From positions 2,604,001 through 2,668,000 of the forward strand of contig NZ_CP070973.1 in the NCBI RefSeq assembly GCF_017086405.1: a stretch of 64,000 nucleotides of DNA, in the 5' to 3' direction. Below, one piece after another: positions 31,225 to 41,055 of this stretch. A program made the position numbers and the translations under genes. Numbering within the stretch: position 1 is the first letter of the stretch; each line of letters opens with the position of its first letter. Under the pieces are notes generated by a model. It saw nothing but the letters and a program-made list of their open reading frames with translations. It did not search any database and was not told where the DNA came from. The DNA comes from Mycobacterium gordonae. GTDB lineage: Bacteria > Actinomycetota > Actinomycetes > Mycobacteriales > Mycobacteriaceae.

Positions 31225-33198
31225 TCACTGCTGATCAGTGGTGCGGCCCAGTCCCACCAGATCGAGCACCACCGCCGCCGGACTGCCCGAGGCCGCCACC
31301 AGTGTGAGCGGCTGCTGATGGGCAGCCAGCTGGTCGCGGATCATATACAGCGCCCGCACGCCTCTGCTCGTCAGCAGCGTGACGTCGTCCAAGAGCACGG
31401 TCAGGCCGACGGTGCCGCCCTGTGCGGCGTCCGAGAGGTCAGCGGTGAACTGGTCGGCAGTCAGGGCATCCACCGCCCCCGTCACCGTGAGAGTGGCTCG
31501 GCCGGGTTCGTCGTAGCACTCGGCGCGGTAGGAGTGCGCCGCGACCGGCAACGAGCTGCTTCCGGGACTGGTGGAAGCAACCAGTGCAGGACGAGAAACC
31601 TTGTGCCGCAATGTCACGACGGTACCCTTGCCGGTCGGCCGGGGGACGCCGTCATGATCAATCGTGACCTTATCGAGAAGCCGTTCCATCATTGCCAGGC
31701 CGCGTCCGTGGCCGATCTCACCGATTCCAGGAGTCCGCCACTGCCCGTCGTCGCCGATGCTCACTTCGGCCACCCCGGCGGGCTGCAGCTTTCCCGTCAT
31801 GCGCAACGGTCCGGGTGCGCAGTCGGCATACGCGTGCAGAGCGACGTTGGCGATCGCTTCGTTGACGGCCAGCTCTACCGCGAGCGTGGCCTCGTCGCTG
31901 ATGTCGATGTCGGCCAGCCACCCGCGGATCCCGTGGATCGCTTCGGTGACGCCCTTGTCGTCTGCGATCGTCGACACGCTCAGCTCGGGTGGGGGTGCGG
32001 CGACGAGTTGTACCGCGAGCGTCGTCACATCGTCGTCATACCCAGTGCGAGTGAGCAATTCGACGGTCAACTGACACGCGCGAGCCGCCGGTGAACTCGC
32101 CGCGCCGGTGGGCAACACCCGGTTGGCGACCGCATCGGCCGCAACTTGCGCCACCTCGGCGTAGCCTTCGGCCATGGTTCTGCCGGGACGCTCGATGAGT
32201 CCGTCGGAGTACAGCAGGACCACGTCGCCGGCAACCAGCGGTCTGTGCATGACACCGTGGTGATGTCCGACTCCCAGTGGAGCACTTCCACTTTGGTGCA
32301 GGAACCGAGTGGTGCCGTCGGCGCAGACCACGACCGGCGGTGGGTGCCCGCACAGGCAGTACTCCATATCCGCTGTGCGTGGATCGATGACGACGATGCC
32401 TACCGTGGCAGCCCGCAACGGTCGCTTCTGCGCCGCGAACGCGTCGACCCGCGCGATGGCCGAACCCAGGTCCCCGGCCGTCGTCAGCGCGAGCTCCAGT
32501 GCCGCCCGCAGCTGTCCCATCGCCGCCGACGCTGCCACCCCGTGCCCGACCACGTCGCCGACCACGAGTGCCATTCGGCCATCGTCGAGGGGTAGCGCGT
32601 CAAACCAGTCACCGCCGGCTGTCTGGTCGCGCGAGGCGGTGAGGTAGCGGGCGGCGATGTCGAGATGCGGGACCACCGGAAGCTCGACCGGCAACAGGGC
32701 CCGCTGCAGTTCCGCGACCACATCACGGGTCGCCTCGTAGCGGCGTTGGGCTTCCGCCGCCCGCCGCCCCTCGACTTCGCGCTGCATCACCTGTTCGGTG
32801 ACGTCGTTTGCGTAGGCGAGCACCCACTGCGGGTTGTCGGGATGTGGGGTGACGACGAAGCTCAGCCATCGCTCCTCGACGCGGTTGGACGCCGGATGCT
32901 CCCAGTGCACGCGCCACTCCTGGCCGACCTCCGTCCGGCCGCTGGAATACACCCGTTCGATCACCGGGTTCATCAGCTGACCGTCGAGTTCCGGGAACAC
33001 CTCGGAAACGGTGCGGCCGATCACGTCATCCCTGCCGGCAACGTAGCGGAACGCGGCGTTCGCGGCGACCAGACGCAATTCGGGGCCCTGCCAGCAACAC
33101 GCCATCACGTCCATCGCGTCGAACACCGATCGGACTACGGTCGCCTCGCCGATCCGGCCGTCGAGGTGCTCACCTTTCGACACCCCACCACAATGCAT
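31225..33198 (-). CDS. PAS - SpoIIE phosphatase - RsbW-like kinase - STAS sigma-factor regulator
   Basis: A 657-residue multidomain protein. A PAS sensor is at about 20-140. A PP2C/SpoIIE phosphatase is at about 165-375 (GGDWFDALP, GDVVGHGVAASAA, GHPPPVVV, YSDGLIERP). A GHKL anti-sigma kinase is at about 400-530, with NEAIANVALHAY as N box and GRGLAMMERLL as G box. A STAS anti-anti-sigma domain at the end carries LLTSRGVRALY with the phosphorylatable Ser. The same order is known from M. tuberculosis Rv1364c, which lies elsewhere in that genome. It would integrate a signal and release a partner sigma factor. The start is uncertain: ATG 33198 is used, and GTG 33183 is possible. It is divergent from ftsK. 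Confidence 0.9.
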   Translation of the reverse strand: MHCGGVSKGEHLDGRIGEATVVRSVFDAMDVMACCWQGPELRLVAANAAFRYVAGRDDVIGRTVSEVFPELDGQLMNPVIERVYSSGRTEVGQEWRVHWEHPASNRVEERWLSFVVTPHPDNPQWVLAYANDVTEQVMQREVEGRRAAEAQRRYEATRDVVAELQRALLPVELPVVPHLDIAARYLTASRDQTAGGDWFDALPLDDGRMALVVGDVVGHGVAASAAMGQLRAALELALTTAGDLGSAIARVDAFAAQKRPLRAATVGIVVIDPRTADMEYCLCGHPPPVVVCADGTTRFLHQSGSAPLGVGHHHGVMHRPLVAGDVVLLYSDGLIERPGRTMAEGYAEVAQVAADAVANRVLPTGAASSPAARACQLTVELLTRTGYDDDVTTLAVQLVAAPPPELSVSTIADDKGVTEAIHGIRGWLADIDISDEATLAVELAVNEAIANVALHAYADCAPGPLRMTGKLQPAGVAEVSIGDDGQWRTPGIGEIGHGRGLAMMERLLDKVTIDHDGVPRPTGKGTVVTLRHKVSRPALVASTSPGSSSLPVAAHSYRAECYDEPGRATLTVTGAVDALTADQFTADLSDAAQGGTVGLTVLLDDVTLLTSRGVRALYMIRDQLAAHQQPLTLVAASGSPAAVVLDLVGLGRTTDQQ

Positions 33199-33301
33199 GC
33201 TCCGGGCCCGTGAAGTAACAAGATGACCACGCGCCGATTGACCGACCGTTACCAGTGTGGCGGGTGGTGCGGATGTTGTTGATGCGACTACGCTTGCGGG
33301 C

Positions 33302-35854
33302 ATGGCCAGTAAGACCACAGCCCGCTCCGGAACACGAACGAGCAGGCCAGGGGCCACTTCGCGGACCGGTGCCGCAGGTGGGCGATCGAGCGCGTCGCCC
33401 CGCGCGCCCAAGAAGCGTCCGAGCAAGCCCGTCAAGCGGGTGAGCCGGTCTGCCAAACGGCGCAATCAGTCGCTGCTGGTGTTGACTGGACGTGCCTGCG
33501 GTCGGGCGGCGCGGGCCGGCTGGATGATGGCCGCCAGAGGGACCGGGAGTGCCGCGCGGTCGATCGGCCAGGCCCGCCACATCGAACCCGGACACCGCCG
33601 CGACGGAATCGCGTTGGCATTGCTGGGTGTGGCCGTGATCGTCGCTGCCAGTTCATGGTTCGACGCCGCCCGGCCGGTGGGAGCGTGGGTGGACGCGGGC
33701 TTGCGGATGTTCGTCGGCGCGGCGGTCGTCCTGCTTCCCTTGGTGGCCGCCGCCGCGGCGATAGTGCTGATGCGCACCGAGCCCAACCCCGACGCGAGGC
33801 CACGGCTGATCCTCGGCTCCAGCTTGATCGCGCTGTCGTTTCTGGGCCTGCGCCATCTGTGGGCCGGTTCGCCCGAGGATCCCGAATTGCGCAAGCGGGC
33901 AGCGGGTTTCATCGGCTTCGCGATCGGTGGGCCCCTCTCGGACGGCTTGACCGCGTGGATCGCGGCGCCGCTGCTGTTCATCTGCGCGCTGTTCGGCGTG
34001 TTGCTGCTGGCCGGCATCACCATCCGGGAGGTGCCGGACGCGCTGCGAAACATGTTCGGCACCAGACTGTTTGAACGGGAGTACGAAGACGACGAGTACG
34101 AGGACTTCGCCGGTGACGACGCGGACACCGTCGAAGTAGCCCCGGCCGAGGATTTCTCGGACGGCTACTTCGACGAGGCCCCGCTGCGTCCCGAGGACGA
34201 ACCGAAGCCCTGGCCGTCGGCGTCGGAAGCCGCCGAGCCCATTGCCGATGAGACACCGACCATTCCGGAGCCCAAGACCCGCCGCAGGGCGGCCACCAAA
34301 GCCGACAAGGTTGAGAAGCACGACACCCAGGTGCTGGACCGGGTCGTCGAGGGGCCCTACACGCTGCCGTCGCTCGACCTGCTTGTGGCCGGCGATCCGC
34401 CCAAGAAGCGAAGCGCGGCGAACACGCACATGGCGGGTGCCATCGGCGAAGTGCTGACCCAGTTCAAGGTCGACGCCGCGGTCACCGGTTGCACCCGCGG
34501 CCCCACGGTCACCCGCTACGAGGTCGAGCTGGGGCCAGGCGTCAAGGTGGAGAAGATCACCGCGCTGCAGAAGAACATCGCCTACGCGGTGGCCACCGAA
34601 AGCGTGCGGATGCTGGCCCCGATCCCCGGAAAGTCCGCCGTCGGCATCGAGGTGCCCAACACCGACCGGGAGATGGTGCGACTGGCCGACGTGCTCACCG
34701 CGCCGTCGACCCGTCGGGACCATCACCCGCTGGTGATCGGGCTGGGCAAGGACATTGAGGGCGACTTCATCTCGGCCAACCTGGCCAAGATGCCGCACCT
34801 GCTGGTGGCCGGCTCCACCGGCTCGGGCAAGTCGAGCTTCGTCAACTCGATGCTGGTGTCGCTGTTGACCAGGGCCACTCCGGAAGAGGTCAGGATGATC
34901 CTGATCGACCCCAAGATGGTGGAACTGACGCCGTATGAAGGCATTCCGCACCTGATCACCCCGATCATCACCCAGCCGAAGAAGGCGGCGGCAGCGCTGA
35001 CCTGGCTTGTCGAGGAGATGGAACAGCGCTACCAGGACATGCAGGCCTCGCGGGTGCGCCATATCGACGACTTCAATGCCAAGGTGCGCTCCGGTGAGAT
35101 CACCGCCCCACTGGGCAGCCAGCGGGTGTACCGGCCCTACCCGTACGTCCTGGCGATCGTGGACGAACTTGCCGACCTGATGATGACGGCGCCTCGTGAC
35201 GTCGAGGACGCCATCGTGCGGATCACCCAGAAGGCGCGCGCGGCCGGTATCCATCTGGTGCTGGCCACCCAGCGCCCGTCGGTCGACGTGGTGACCGGCC
35301 TGATCAAGACCAACGTGCCGTCCCGGTTGGCGTTTGCGACGTCATCGCTGACCGACAGCCGCGTCATCCTTGACCAGGCCGGGGCGGAGAAGCTGATCGG
35401 CATGGGAGACGGTCTGTTCCTGCCGATGGGTGCGAGCAAGCCGATCCGGCTGCAGGGTGCCTACATCACCGACGAGGAGATCCAGGCCGTCGTCGCCGCC
35501 TGTAAGGACCAGGCGGAGCCGGAGTACACCGAAGGCGTCACCGCCGCCAAGCCCAACGGTGAGCGCACCGACGTCGACCCCGATATCGGCGACGACATGG
35601 ACGTGCTGCTGCAGGCCGTCGAATTGGTGGTGTCCAGCCAGTTCGGTTCGACCTCGATGCTGCAGCGCAAGCTGCGTGTCGGCTTTGCCAAGGCCGGCCG
35701 GTTGATGGACCTGATGGAGACCCGGGGCATTGTCGGGCCCAGCGAGGGCTCCAAGGCTCGCGAGGTGTTGATCAAGCCCGAGGAACTGGCCGGGACGCTG
35801 GCGTTGATCCGGGGCGGCAGTGGTGCCGACGGCGGCGAGGCGGACGAGAATTAG
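33302..35854 (+). CDS. ftsK: DNA translocase FtsK
   Basis: An 850-residue septal DNA translocase coordinating chromosome segregation with division. The N-terminus is very basic, followed by about four membrane segments between residues 105 and 265 (for example ALALLGVAVIVAA and LLFICALFGVLLLAG). An acidic linker comes next, then the motor domain with Walker A GSTGSGKSS near residue 504, Walker B-like LAIVDELADLMM, and the C-terminal gamma winged helix (SMLQRKLRVGFAKAGRLMDL) that reads KOPS sites. ATG at 33302 removes an unsupported 15-codon extension. Corresponds to Rv2748c. Confidence 0.96.
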   Translation: MASKTTARSGTRTSRPGATSRTGAAGGRSSASPRAPKKRPSKPVKRVSRSAKRRNQSLLVLTGRACGRAARAGWMMAARGTGSAARSIGQARHIEPGHRRDGIALALLGVAVIVAASSWFDAARPVGAWVDAGLRMFVGAAVVLLPLVAAAAAIVLMRTEPNPDARPRLILGSSLIALSFLGLRHLWAGSPEDPELRKRAAGFIGFAIGGPLSDGLTAWIAAPLLFICALFGVLLLAGITIREVPDALRNMFGTRLFEREYEDDEYEDFAGDDADTVEVAPAEDFSDGYFDEAPLRPEDEPKPWPSASEAAEPIADETPTIPEPKTRRRAATKADKVEKHDTQVLDRVVEGPYTLPSLDLLVAGDPPKKRSAANTHMAGAIGEVLTQFKVDAAVTGCTRGPTVTRYEVELGPGVKVEKITALQKNIAYAVATESVRMLAPIPGKSAVGIEVPNTDREMVRLADVLTAPSTRRDHHPLVIGLGKDIEGDFISANLAKMPHLLVAGSTGSGKSSFVNSMLVSLLTRATPEEVRMILIDPKMVELTPYEGIPHLITPIITQPKKAAAALTWLVEEMEQRYQDMQASRVRHIDDFNAKVRSGEITAPLGSQRVYRPYPYVLAIVDELADLMMTAPRDVEDAIVRITQKARAAGIHLVLATQRPSVDVVTGLIKTNVPSRLAFATSSLTDSRVILDQAGAEKLIGMGDGLFLPMGASKPIRLQGAYITDEEIQAVVAACKDQAEPEYTEGVTAAKPNGERTDVDPDIGDDMDVLLQAVELVVSSQFGSTSMLQRKLRVGFAKAGRLMDLMETRGIVGPSEGSKAREVLIKPEELAGTLALIRGGSGADGGEADEN

Positions 35855-35872
35855 ACCCAGGCTCGTCCGCCC

Positions 35873-36397
35873 CTACAAGACCAGCAGCATCCGGGAGTTG
35901 CCCAGGATGTTGGGTTTGACGTAGCTCAGATCCAAGAATTCGGCGACGCCGATGTCGTAGGAACGGCACATCTCCTCGAACACCTCGGCGGTTACCGGAG
36001 TGCCTTCGATCTCGGTGAATCCGTGCCTACCGAAGAATTCGGTCTCGAACGTCAACACGAACAGGCGCTCGAGCTCCAGCTCCCGGGCCACCTCGAGCAG
36101 CCGGTTGACGATGGCGTGGCCCACCCCGTGGCCGGTGAGCTCGGGGTGGACGGCGACCGTGCGGATCTCGCCCAGATCCGACCACAACACGTGCAGTGCG
36201 CCGCAGCCGACCACTCTGCCGGGGATCTGCGGGTCCTCGGCCACCCAGAATTCCTGAATGGACTCATAGAGGGTGACGAGGTTCTTCTCCAGCAGAATCT
36301 TCCCGGCATAGGTGTCCACGAGTTGCTTGATCGCGGGGACGTCGGACGTGCGCGCTCGCCGAACCACCGGCCGGTACTCCAGTCGACTTTCGGTCAC
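35873..36397 (-). CDS. argA: Amino-acid N-acetyltransferase (N-acetylglutamate synthase)
   Basis: A 174-residue GNAT acetyltransferase for the first step of arginine synthesis. The acetyl-CoA loop is VHPELTGHGVGHAIVNRLLE, preceded by IRTVAV and followed by LFVLTFETEFFGRHGF. GTG start at 36397. The length is identical to Rv2747, the short mycobacterial form that lacks an amino-acid-kinase domain. It is convergent with ftsK (18 bases between stops) and divergent from pgsA3. Confidence 0.93.
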   Translation of the reverse strand: MTESRLEYRPVVRRARTSDVPAIKQLVDTYAGKILLEKNLVTLYESIQEFWVAEDPQIPGRVVGCGALHVLWSDLGEIRTVAVHPELTGHGVGHAIVNRLLEVARELELERLFVLTFETEFFGRHGFTEIEGTPVTAEVFEEMCRSYDIGVAEFLDLSYVKPNILGNSRMLLVL

Positions 36398-36455
36398 GGG
36401 GAAACAGTATCGACATCAGTGACCAGATGAGCTGGCCAGCCGTTATTCTGAGGCC

Positions 36456-37052
36456 GTGTCGGGGCAACCGCAGGCGGGTCAAGTAGCGGGTCAAGCCCGC
36501 ATCGCCAATCTGGCGAACGTGCTCACGTTGCTGCGGTTGCTTTTGGTGCCGATCTTCCTGTATGCGCTGTTTTACGGTGACGGTCACCACTCCTGGGCGC
36601 GGGTGGTGGCATGGGCTATTTTCGCGGCGGCGTGCATCACCGACCGGTTTGACGGTCTGCTCGCCCGCAATTACGGCATGGCGACGGAATTCGGCGCATT
36701 CGTAGACCCGATCGCGGACAAGACGCTGATCGGAGCTGCGCTGATCGGGTTGTCCATGCTCGGAGATCTCCCGTGGTGGGTGACGGTGCTGATCATGACC
36801 CGCGAAGTGGCGATCACCGTCTTACGGCTGGCGGTGATCCACCGCGGCGTGATTCCGGCGAGCTGGGGCGGCAAGCTCAAGACCGTGGTGCAGGCGGTGG
36901 CGATCGGATTGTTCGTCCTGCCACTGTCCGGGGTGTTGCACACCGCGGCCGTGGTGGTGATGGGGCTGGCGATTGTGCTGACCGTCGTCACCGGCATCGA
37001 CTACGTCGCGTCGACGGTCAGAGAAATTTGCCGAACCAAACGTGCCGCCTAG
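36456..37052 (+). CDS. pgsA3: CDP-diacylglycerol-glycerol-3-phosphate 3-phosphatidyltransferase family
   Basis: A 198-residue integral membrane enzyme with four to five hydrophobic helices. The CDP-alcohol phosphatidyltransferase signature D-x2-DG-x2-AR-x8-G-x3-D-x3-D is visible as TDRFDGLLARN followed by GMATEFGAFVDPIADK. It would make phosphatidylglycerol phosphate or a related phospholipid. GTG start at 36456. It corresponds to Rv2746c and lies upstream of clgR with a 78-base gap that contains a SigE-type promoter. Confidence 0.93.
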   Translation: MSGQPQAGQVAGQARIANLANVLTLLRLLLVPIFLYALFYGDGHHSWARVVAWAIFAAACITDRFDGLLARNYGMATEFGAFVDPIADKTLIGAALIGLSMLGDLPWWVTVLIMTREVAITVLRLAVIHRGVIPASWGGKLKTVVQAVAIGLFVLPLSGVLHTAAVVVMGLAIVLTVVTGIDYVASTVREICRTKRAA

Positions 37053-37079
37053 GGAACCATTGCGGCCACGGCCTGCGTT
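37053..37079 (+). promoter_or_regulatory. SigE-type (ECF) promoter of clgR
   Basis: GGAAC at 37053-37057 and CGTT at 37076-37079 are 18 bases apart, matching the mycobacterial SigE consensus (GGAAC-N18/19-CGTT). Transcription would start about 40-45 bases before the clgR ATG. In M. tuberculosis clgR-pspA expression depends on SigE under envelope stress, so the match is expected. Confidence 0.75.
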
Positions 37080-37130
37080 CACCTGAAGTCCCATGAATTT
37101 CTTGGGGATGACCGGACGAAGGGGAGCACG

Positions 37131-37445
37131 ATGACGTCACTAGTGCGCGAGGTGGTTGGCGACGTGCTGCGGGGGGCCCGGACATCGCAGGGCCGGACGC
37201 TGCGCGAGGTGTCCGATTCGGCGCGGGTGAGCCTCGGGTACTTGTCGGAGATCGAGCGCGGACGCAAGGAGCCGTCCAGCGAGCTGCTCACCGCGATCTG
37301 CGACGCTCTGCGGGTTCCGTTGTCACAGGTGCTCATTGATGCGGGCGAGCGGATGGCCCGGGAAGAACGCGCCAGCCGCGCCGCCTCGATCGACACCAGC
37401 ATCAAGGTCGTCATCCCTCCGGTGGCCTCGCTGGCCGTAGCGTGA
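37131..37445 (+). CDS. clgR: Transcriptional regulator ClgR
   Basis: A 104-residue XRE-family DNA-binding protein. The helix-turn-helix lies at about residues 22-50 ([31 protein letters not shown]), and the C-terminal [11 protein letters not shown] end resembles the Clp-recognised tail of actinobacterial ClgR. It activates clp protease genes and the psp genes during envelope stress and is itself a Clp substrate. ATG at 37131 follows GAAGGGGAG. It is the first gene of clgR-pspA-pspM. Corresponds to Rv2745c. Confidence 0.94.
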   Translation: MTSLVREVVGDVLRGARTSQGRTLREVSDSARVSLGYLSEIERGRKEPSSELLTAICDALRVPLSQVLIDAGERMAREERASRAASIDTSIKVVIPPVASLAVA

Positions 37446-37449
37446 GTAC

Positions 37450-37465
37450 CGCGGGTAGACCCGCG
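37450..37465. promoter_or_regulatory. Inverted repeat downstream of clgR, possible ClgR site
   Basis: CGCGGGT-AG-ACCCGCG, perfect 7-base arms, begins 4 bases after the clgR stop and 116 bases before pspA. It contains the CGC-N-GCG symmetry of ClgR operators and could serve pspA autoregulation. A short hairpin attenuator is the alternative. The remaining intergenic DNA holds a possible -35 (TTGACC, 37502-37507) without a clear -10. Confidence 0.4.
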
Positions 37466-37580
37466 TCCACGAGATATGCACCATGGGTGGGGCGACGAGA
37501 GTTGACCCACTAAATTGAGCGGCAGGGTAAGCGTTGCGGCCCATCCGGCACACAAGAAGAAGCGAAGGCGGAGCTAACTG

Positions 37581-38402
37581 ATGGCCAATCCGTTCGTCAA
37601 AGCGTGGAAGTACCTCATGGCGCTGTTCAACTCCAAGATTGACGAGCACGCCGACCCGAAAGTGCAGATCCAACAGGCCATCGAGGAGGCGCAGCGCACC
37701 CATCAGGCGCTGACCCAGCAGGCGGCGCAGGTGATCGGCAACCAGCGACAGCTAGAGATGCGGCTCAACCGCCAGCTTGCGGACATCGAGAAGCTGCAGG
37801 TCAACGTGCGTCAGGCGCTCACCCTGGCGGATCAGGCTGTGGCTAACGGGGACGCGGCGAAGGCCACCGAATACAACAACGCCGCCGAAGCATTCGCGGC
37901 CCAGCTGGTGACCGCCGAGCAGAGTGTCGAGGACCTCAAGACGCTGCACGACCAGGCGCTACAGGCTGCGGGGCAGGCCAAGAAGGCCGTCGAACGCAAT
38001 GCGATGGTGTTGCAGCAGAAGATCGCCGAACGCACCAAGCTGCTCAGCCAGCTCGAGCAGGCCAAGATGCAAGAGCAGGTCAGCGCGTCGCTGCGGTCGA
38101 TGAGCGACCTTGCCGCCCCCGGCAATACCCCCAGCCTCGACGAGGTGCGCGACAAGATCGAACGGCGGTACGCCAACGCGATCGGCTCGGCCGAACTGGC
38201 GCAGAGTTCGGTGCAGGGCCGCATGCTCGAGGTGGAGCAGGCCGGGGTGCAGATGGCCGGGCACTCCCGCCTGGAGCAGATTCGCGCGTCGATGCGTGGC
38301 GAAGCCTTGCCGGCCGGCGGCGCGGCCGCACCCAATGTCACCCCGGCGACGCCGGCCGCCGAGCCCGGCCGGGCCGTGCCCGATAAGCCGTTCGGACAGT
38401 AA
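37581..38402 (+). CDS. pspA: Phage shock protein PspA (35-kDa antigen)
   Basis: A 273-residue PspA/IM30 family protein. The amphipathic N-terminus [20 protein letters not shown] is followed by long coiled coils to about residue 220 ([39 protein letters not shown]) and an Ala/Pro-rich tail. It binds stressed inner membrane and preserves the proton gradient. RBS GAAGGCGGAG precedes ATG 37581. It is controlled with clgR (SigE, ClgR) and is next to pspM. Corresponds to Rv2744c. Confidence 0.95.
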   Translation: MANPFVKAWKYLMALFNSKIDEHADPKVQIQQAIEEAQRTHQALTQQAAQVIGNQRQLEMRLNRQLADIEKLQVNVRQALTLADQAVANGDAAKATEYNNAAEAFAAQLVTAEQSVEDLKTLHDQALQAAGQAKKAVERNAMVLQQKIAERTKLLSQLEQAKMQEQVSASLRSMSDLAAPGNTPSLDEVRDKIERRYANAIGSAELAQSSVQGRMLEVEQAGVQMAGHSRLEQIRASMRGEALPAGGAAAPNVTPATPAAEPGRAVPDKPFGQ

Positions 38403-38413
38403 GGGACGAGCCG

Positions 38414-39229
38414 ATGGGGGCCAGGTCGAAGCAGCGGGGCCTGTGGCGCGGGTTGCTGCAGCGTGGATTCGACGCGGCCGCCGACCTGACCGACCTGGTT
38501 GCCCGCAAAGTCAGCGCCGCCAGCGATCCACGAGCGCGTCAGTTGCGCCGACGGCGGCGCGCATTGCGGTGGGCCTGGATCTTCACCGCCGGAGTCGTGT
38601 TCTGGGCGCTGGTGACCGCGGTGCTGGCGGCGTGGGGCTGGTTCGCGCTGTTGCTGCAGATCACCGGCGCTGTCGCCGTCGTCATGGTGATCCCGGCGAC
38701 CCTGCTGTTCTTCCGCTACCACTGGCTGAAGGCGGAGCCGCTGCCGGCGCAAAGGCCGACCGCGCCGCGTCGGTTACCGCCACCCGGTTCGGCCGCCCGG
38801 CCCGCGATGTATGCCCTGGGTGCCTCCGAGCGGGGGTTCTTCTCCCTGCTGGGCGTAATCGAGCGGGGCGCGATACTGCCGCCCGACGAGATCACCGACC
38901 TGACCGCCGCGGCCAAGCGGACCTCGGCAGCGATGGCGGCGACCGCTGCCGAGGTGGTGTCGATGGAACGGGCCGCCCACAGTGCCGAAGCGTCGCGCCA
39001 GTACCTGGTGCCGACCATCAACGCCTACACCGCGCAGCTCGGTGCGGGCGTTCGGCAGTACAACGAAATGGTCACTGCTGCAGCGCAGTTGGTCTCTTCA
39101 GTGAGCGGCGAGGGTGCAGCCAACCTGACACAGCAGCGCTACCGCGACGAGCTGGCTGGCGCGACGGATCAGTTGCTGAGCTGGGCGCAGGCATTCGACG
39201 AACTCGGCGGGTTGCCAAGGGCTATCTAG
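38414..39229 (+). CDS. pspM: PspM-like membrane partner of PspA
   Basis: A 271-residue protein with a basic N-terminus and two close membrane helices at about residues 53-105 (WIFTAGVVFWALVTAVLAAW; LLLQITGAVAVVMVIPATLL). A cytoplasmic helical domain follows (ASERGFFSLLGVIERGAILP; AAEVVSMERAAHSAEASRQ). It starts 11 bases after pspA. Its position matches Rv2743c (PspM), a membrane anchor for PspA in the mycobacterial Psp system. The next gene in M. tuberculosis (Rv2742c, PspN) has no counterpart here; only a 21-base gap precedes the convergent PE_PGRS gene. Confidence 0.88.
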   Translation: MGARSKQRGLWRGLLQRGFDAAADLTDLVARKVSAASDPRARQLRRRRRALRWAWIFTAGVVFWALVTAVLAAWGWFALLLQITGAVAVVMVIPATLLFFRYHWLKAEPLPAQRPTAPRRLPPPGSAARPAMYALGASERGFFSLLGVIERGAILPPDEITDLTAAAKRTSAAMAATAAEVVSMERAAHSAEASRQYLVPTINAYTAQLGAGVRQYNEMVTAAAQLVSSVSGEGAANLTQQRYRDELAGATDQLLSWAQAFDELGGLPRAI

Positions 39230-39250
39230 GCAGGCGCTCGCCAAGGGCTG

Positions 39251-40867
39251 CTACAGGCCGTTTAGACCGTTCAGCCCCAGCAGCAGCCCGCCGGTGCCAC
39301 CGGTCCCGGCAGTTCCATTGCCCGCAGCGCTTTGTCCGGCGTTGCCGCCGTTACCGCCCTGGCCCCACAGGAACGCGTTGCCACCGATACCGCCGTTGCC
39401 GCCCTTGCCGACTAGCCCGTCGCCGCCGTTACCGCCGTTGCCGCCGTCGCCGACCAGCCCAGCTTTGCCGCCGGCCCCGCCGTTGCCGCCGTCGACGCCG
39501 CCGTTGACGCCCGCTCCGCCGTTGCCGCCGGTCCCGCCGGAGCCGTAGAGCGCACCGGCATTGCCCCCTGCTCCGCCTTGGCCACCGCTCGACGTACCCG
39601 ACCCACCGGAGCCGCCGGCGCCGCCATTGCCGATCAGGCCGCCTGCGCCGCCGCCGCCGCCGGCGCCGCCGGACGAGTTGCCACCGATGCCGTGCCCGCC
39701 GCTGCCGCCGGTGCCACCGGGGCCCCACAACAGGCCCGCACTGCCGCCGTTACCGCCCGCCCCGGCTTGCCCGGCGGCGGCGGTGGCGTCGCCGCCTGCG
39801 CCCCCGGCCCCGCCCGCGCCGAAGACCGTGCCGCCCGCGCCGCCCACGCCGCCGCCACCACCGACCTTACCGGCGCCGCCGTCCCCGCCGTCCGCGCCGT
39901 AGCCGAACAGCCCGCCGGTCCCGCCGGCGCCACCCTGGCCGCCCGTGCCGGCTGCGGCAAGGGAGGTGCCGCCGGTCCCGCCGTGGCCGCCGCCTGGGCC
40001 GAACAGTCCGCCGGCACCGCCAGCCCCGCCGCTACCGCCATTGCCGTTGAGGCTGGCGCCGCCGGCACCGCCCGCGCCACCGGCGCTGAACAGTCCGCCG
40101 GCCCCGCCCGCGCCGCCGTTGCCGGCGGCGCCGCCGGTGGCGAAAACGGACGCGCCGCCCATGCCGCCGGCCCCGCCGGCGGTGAAGAGCCCGCCGGCGC
40201 CGCCGGCACCGCCGGCCCCGCCCTTCCCGCCGGCCAAATTTATGGCGTAGCCGCCATTGCCGCCGGCCCCGGCCGTGCCCGCAAGCAGTCCGGCCGCCCC
40301 GCCGTTACCGCCGGCCCCGCCGTTGGCTGCAGCTCCTCCGGCGCCGCCGTCGCCGCCGCGGCCACCGTTGCCGAACAGCCCGGCTGCCCCGCCGTTACCG
40401 CCTTTTTGACCGCCGCCGCCGATGCCGGATCCGCCGTTACCTCCGTTGCCCCATAGGATCCCACCGGCACCGCCGTCTTTTCCGGTTCCCGGTGCTCCGT
40501 TGGCGCCGTTACCGATCAGCGGGCGGCCGAGCGCCGCGATGAAGGGTGCGTTGATGAGGTCGAGCAGTGGCCCCAGCGGCGATACCGCGGCGGCCTCAGC
40601 GGCCGTGTACTGGCTGGCGCCCGCCGCCAAGGTTTGCACAAACTGCTGATGAAACGCCTCCGCCTGCACGCTCAGTGCTTGGTATGCCTGGGCGTGTCCG
40701 TTGAACAGCGCGGCAACCGCCGCGGAGATCTCGTCTGCGCCCGCGGCCAGCATCGACACCGTGGGGCCGGTGGCTGCGGCGTTGGCCGCGCTGACCGACG
40801 AGCCCAGACTTGCTAAGTCCGTGGCAGCCGTCCCCAGGTACTCCGGCATCGCGAAAACGAACGACAT
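39251..40867 (-). CDS. PE_PGRS47: PE_PGRS family protein, positional match to PE_PGRS47
   Basis: A 538-residue PE_PGRS protein. The PE domain starts [20 protein letters not shown] and has the secretion signal YTAAE near residue 88. The linker [20 protein letters not shown] leads into about 400 residues of Gly-rich repeats with periodic GLFG/GLLAG hydrophobic pairs. It ends [11 protein letters not shown], a hydrophobic terminus common in this class. Its place between pspM and ephG matches Rv2741 (PE_PGRS47, 525 residues), reported in M. tuberculosis to inhibit autophagy and antigen presentation. The orthology is by position and domain, since PGRS repeats diverge fast. Confidence 0.9.
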   Translation of the reverse strand: MSFVFAMPEYLGTAATDLASLGSSVSAANAAATGPTVSMLAAGADEISAAVAALFNGHAQAYQALSVQAEAFHQQFVQTLAAGASQYTAAEAAAVSPLGPLLDLINAPFIAALGRPLIGNGANGAPGTGKDGGAGGILWGNGGNGGSGIGGGGQKGGNGGAAGLFGNGGRGGDGGAGGAAANGGAGGNGGAAGLLAGTAGAGGNGGYAINLAGGKGGAGGAGGAGGLFTAGGAGGMGGASVFATGGAAGNGGAGGAGGLFSAGGAGGAGGASLNGNGGSGGAGGAGGLFGPGGGHGGTGGTSLAAAGTGGQGGAGGTGGLFGYGADGGDGGAGKVGGGGGVGGAGGTVFGAGGAGGAGGDATAAAGQAGAGGNGGSAGLLWGPGGTGGSGGHGIGGNSSGGAGGGGGAGGLIGNGGAGGSGGSGTSSGGQGGAGGNAGALYGSGGTGGNGGAGVNGGVDGGNGGAGGKAGLVGDGGNGGNGGDGLVGKGGNGGIGGNAFLWGQGGNGGNAGQSAAGNGTAGTGGTGGLLLGLNGLNGL

Positions 40868-41055
40868 TTAAGACCTCCACACGCCATGGCCAATAGGTCA
40901 CGCCCGTCCGGGGTCGCCCGCTCACCCTCGAGACTCGGCACAAGGATGTTAACCGCGTCTGGTCAGGCGGTTTCGTAAATCGGCACACTAATTCGCATTT
41001 TGGCAATCGGATGCCGAGCGGCCCGCGCGGAAGTTTGCCCGGCGGCGCCGCGCGG

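Noticed and set aside
38110..39507. 465-codon Arg-rich frame overlapping pspA, pspM and PE_PGRS47
   Set aside because: It lies out of frame over pspA and pspM and antisense to PE_PGRS47, and ends in Arg-rich low complexity from the PGRS strand. No domain. It could be mistaken for the arginine-rich annotation at this place in M. tuberculosis.
39294..40649. Pro/Ala-rich plus-strand frames across the second PE_PGRS gene
   Set aside because: Same compositional mirror effect; the minus-strand protein is a standard PE_PGRS.
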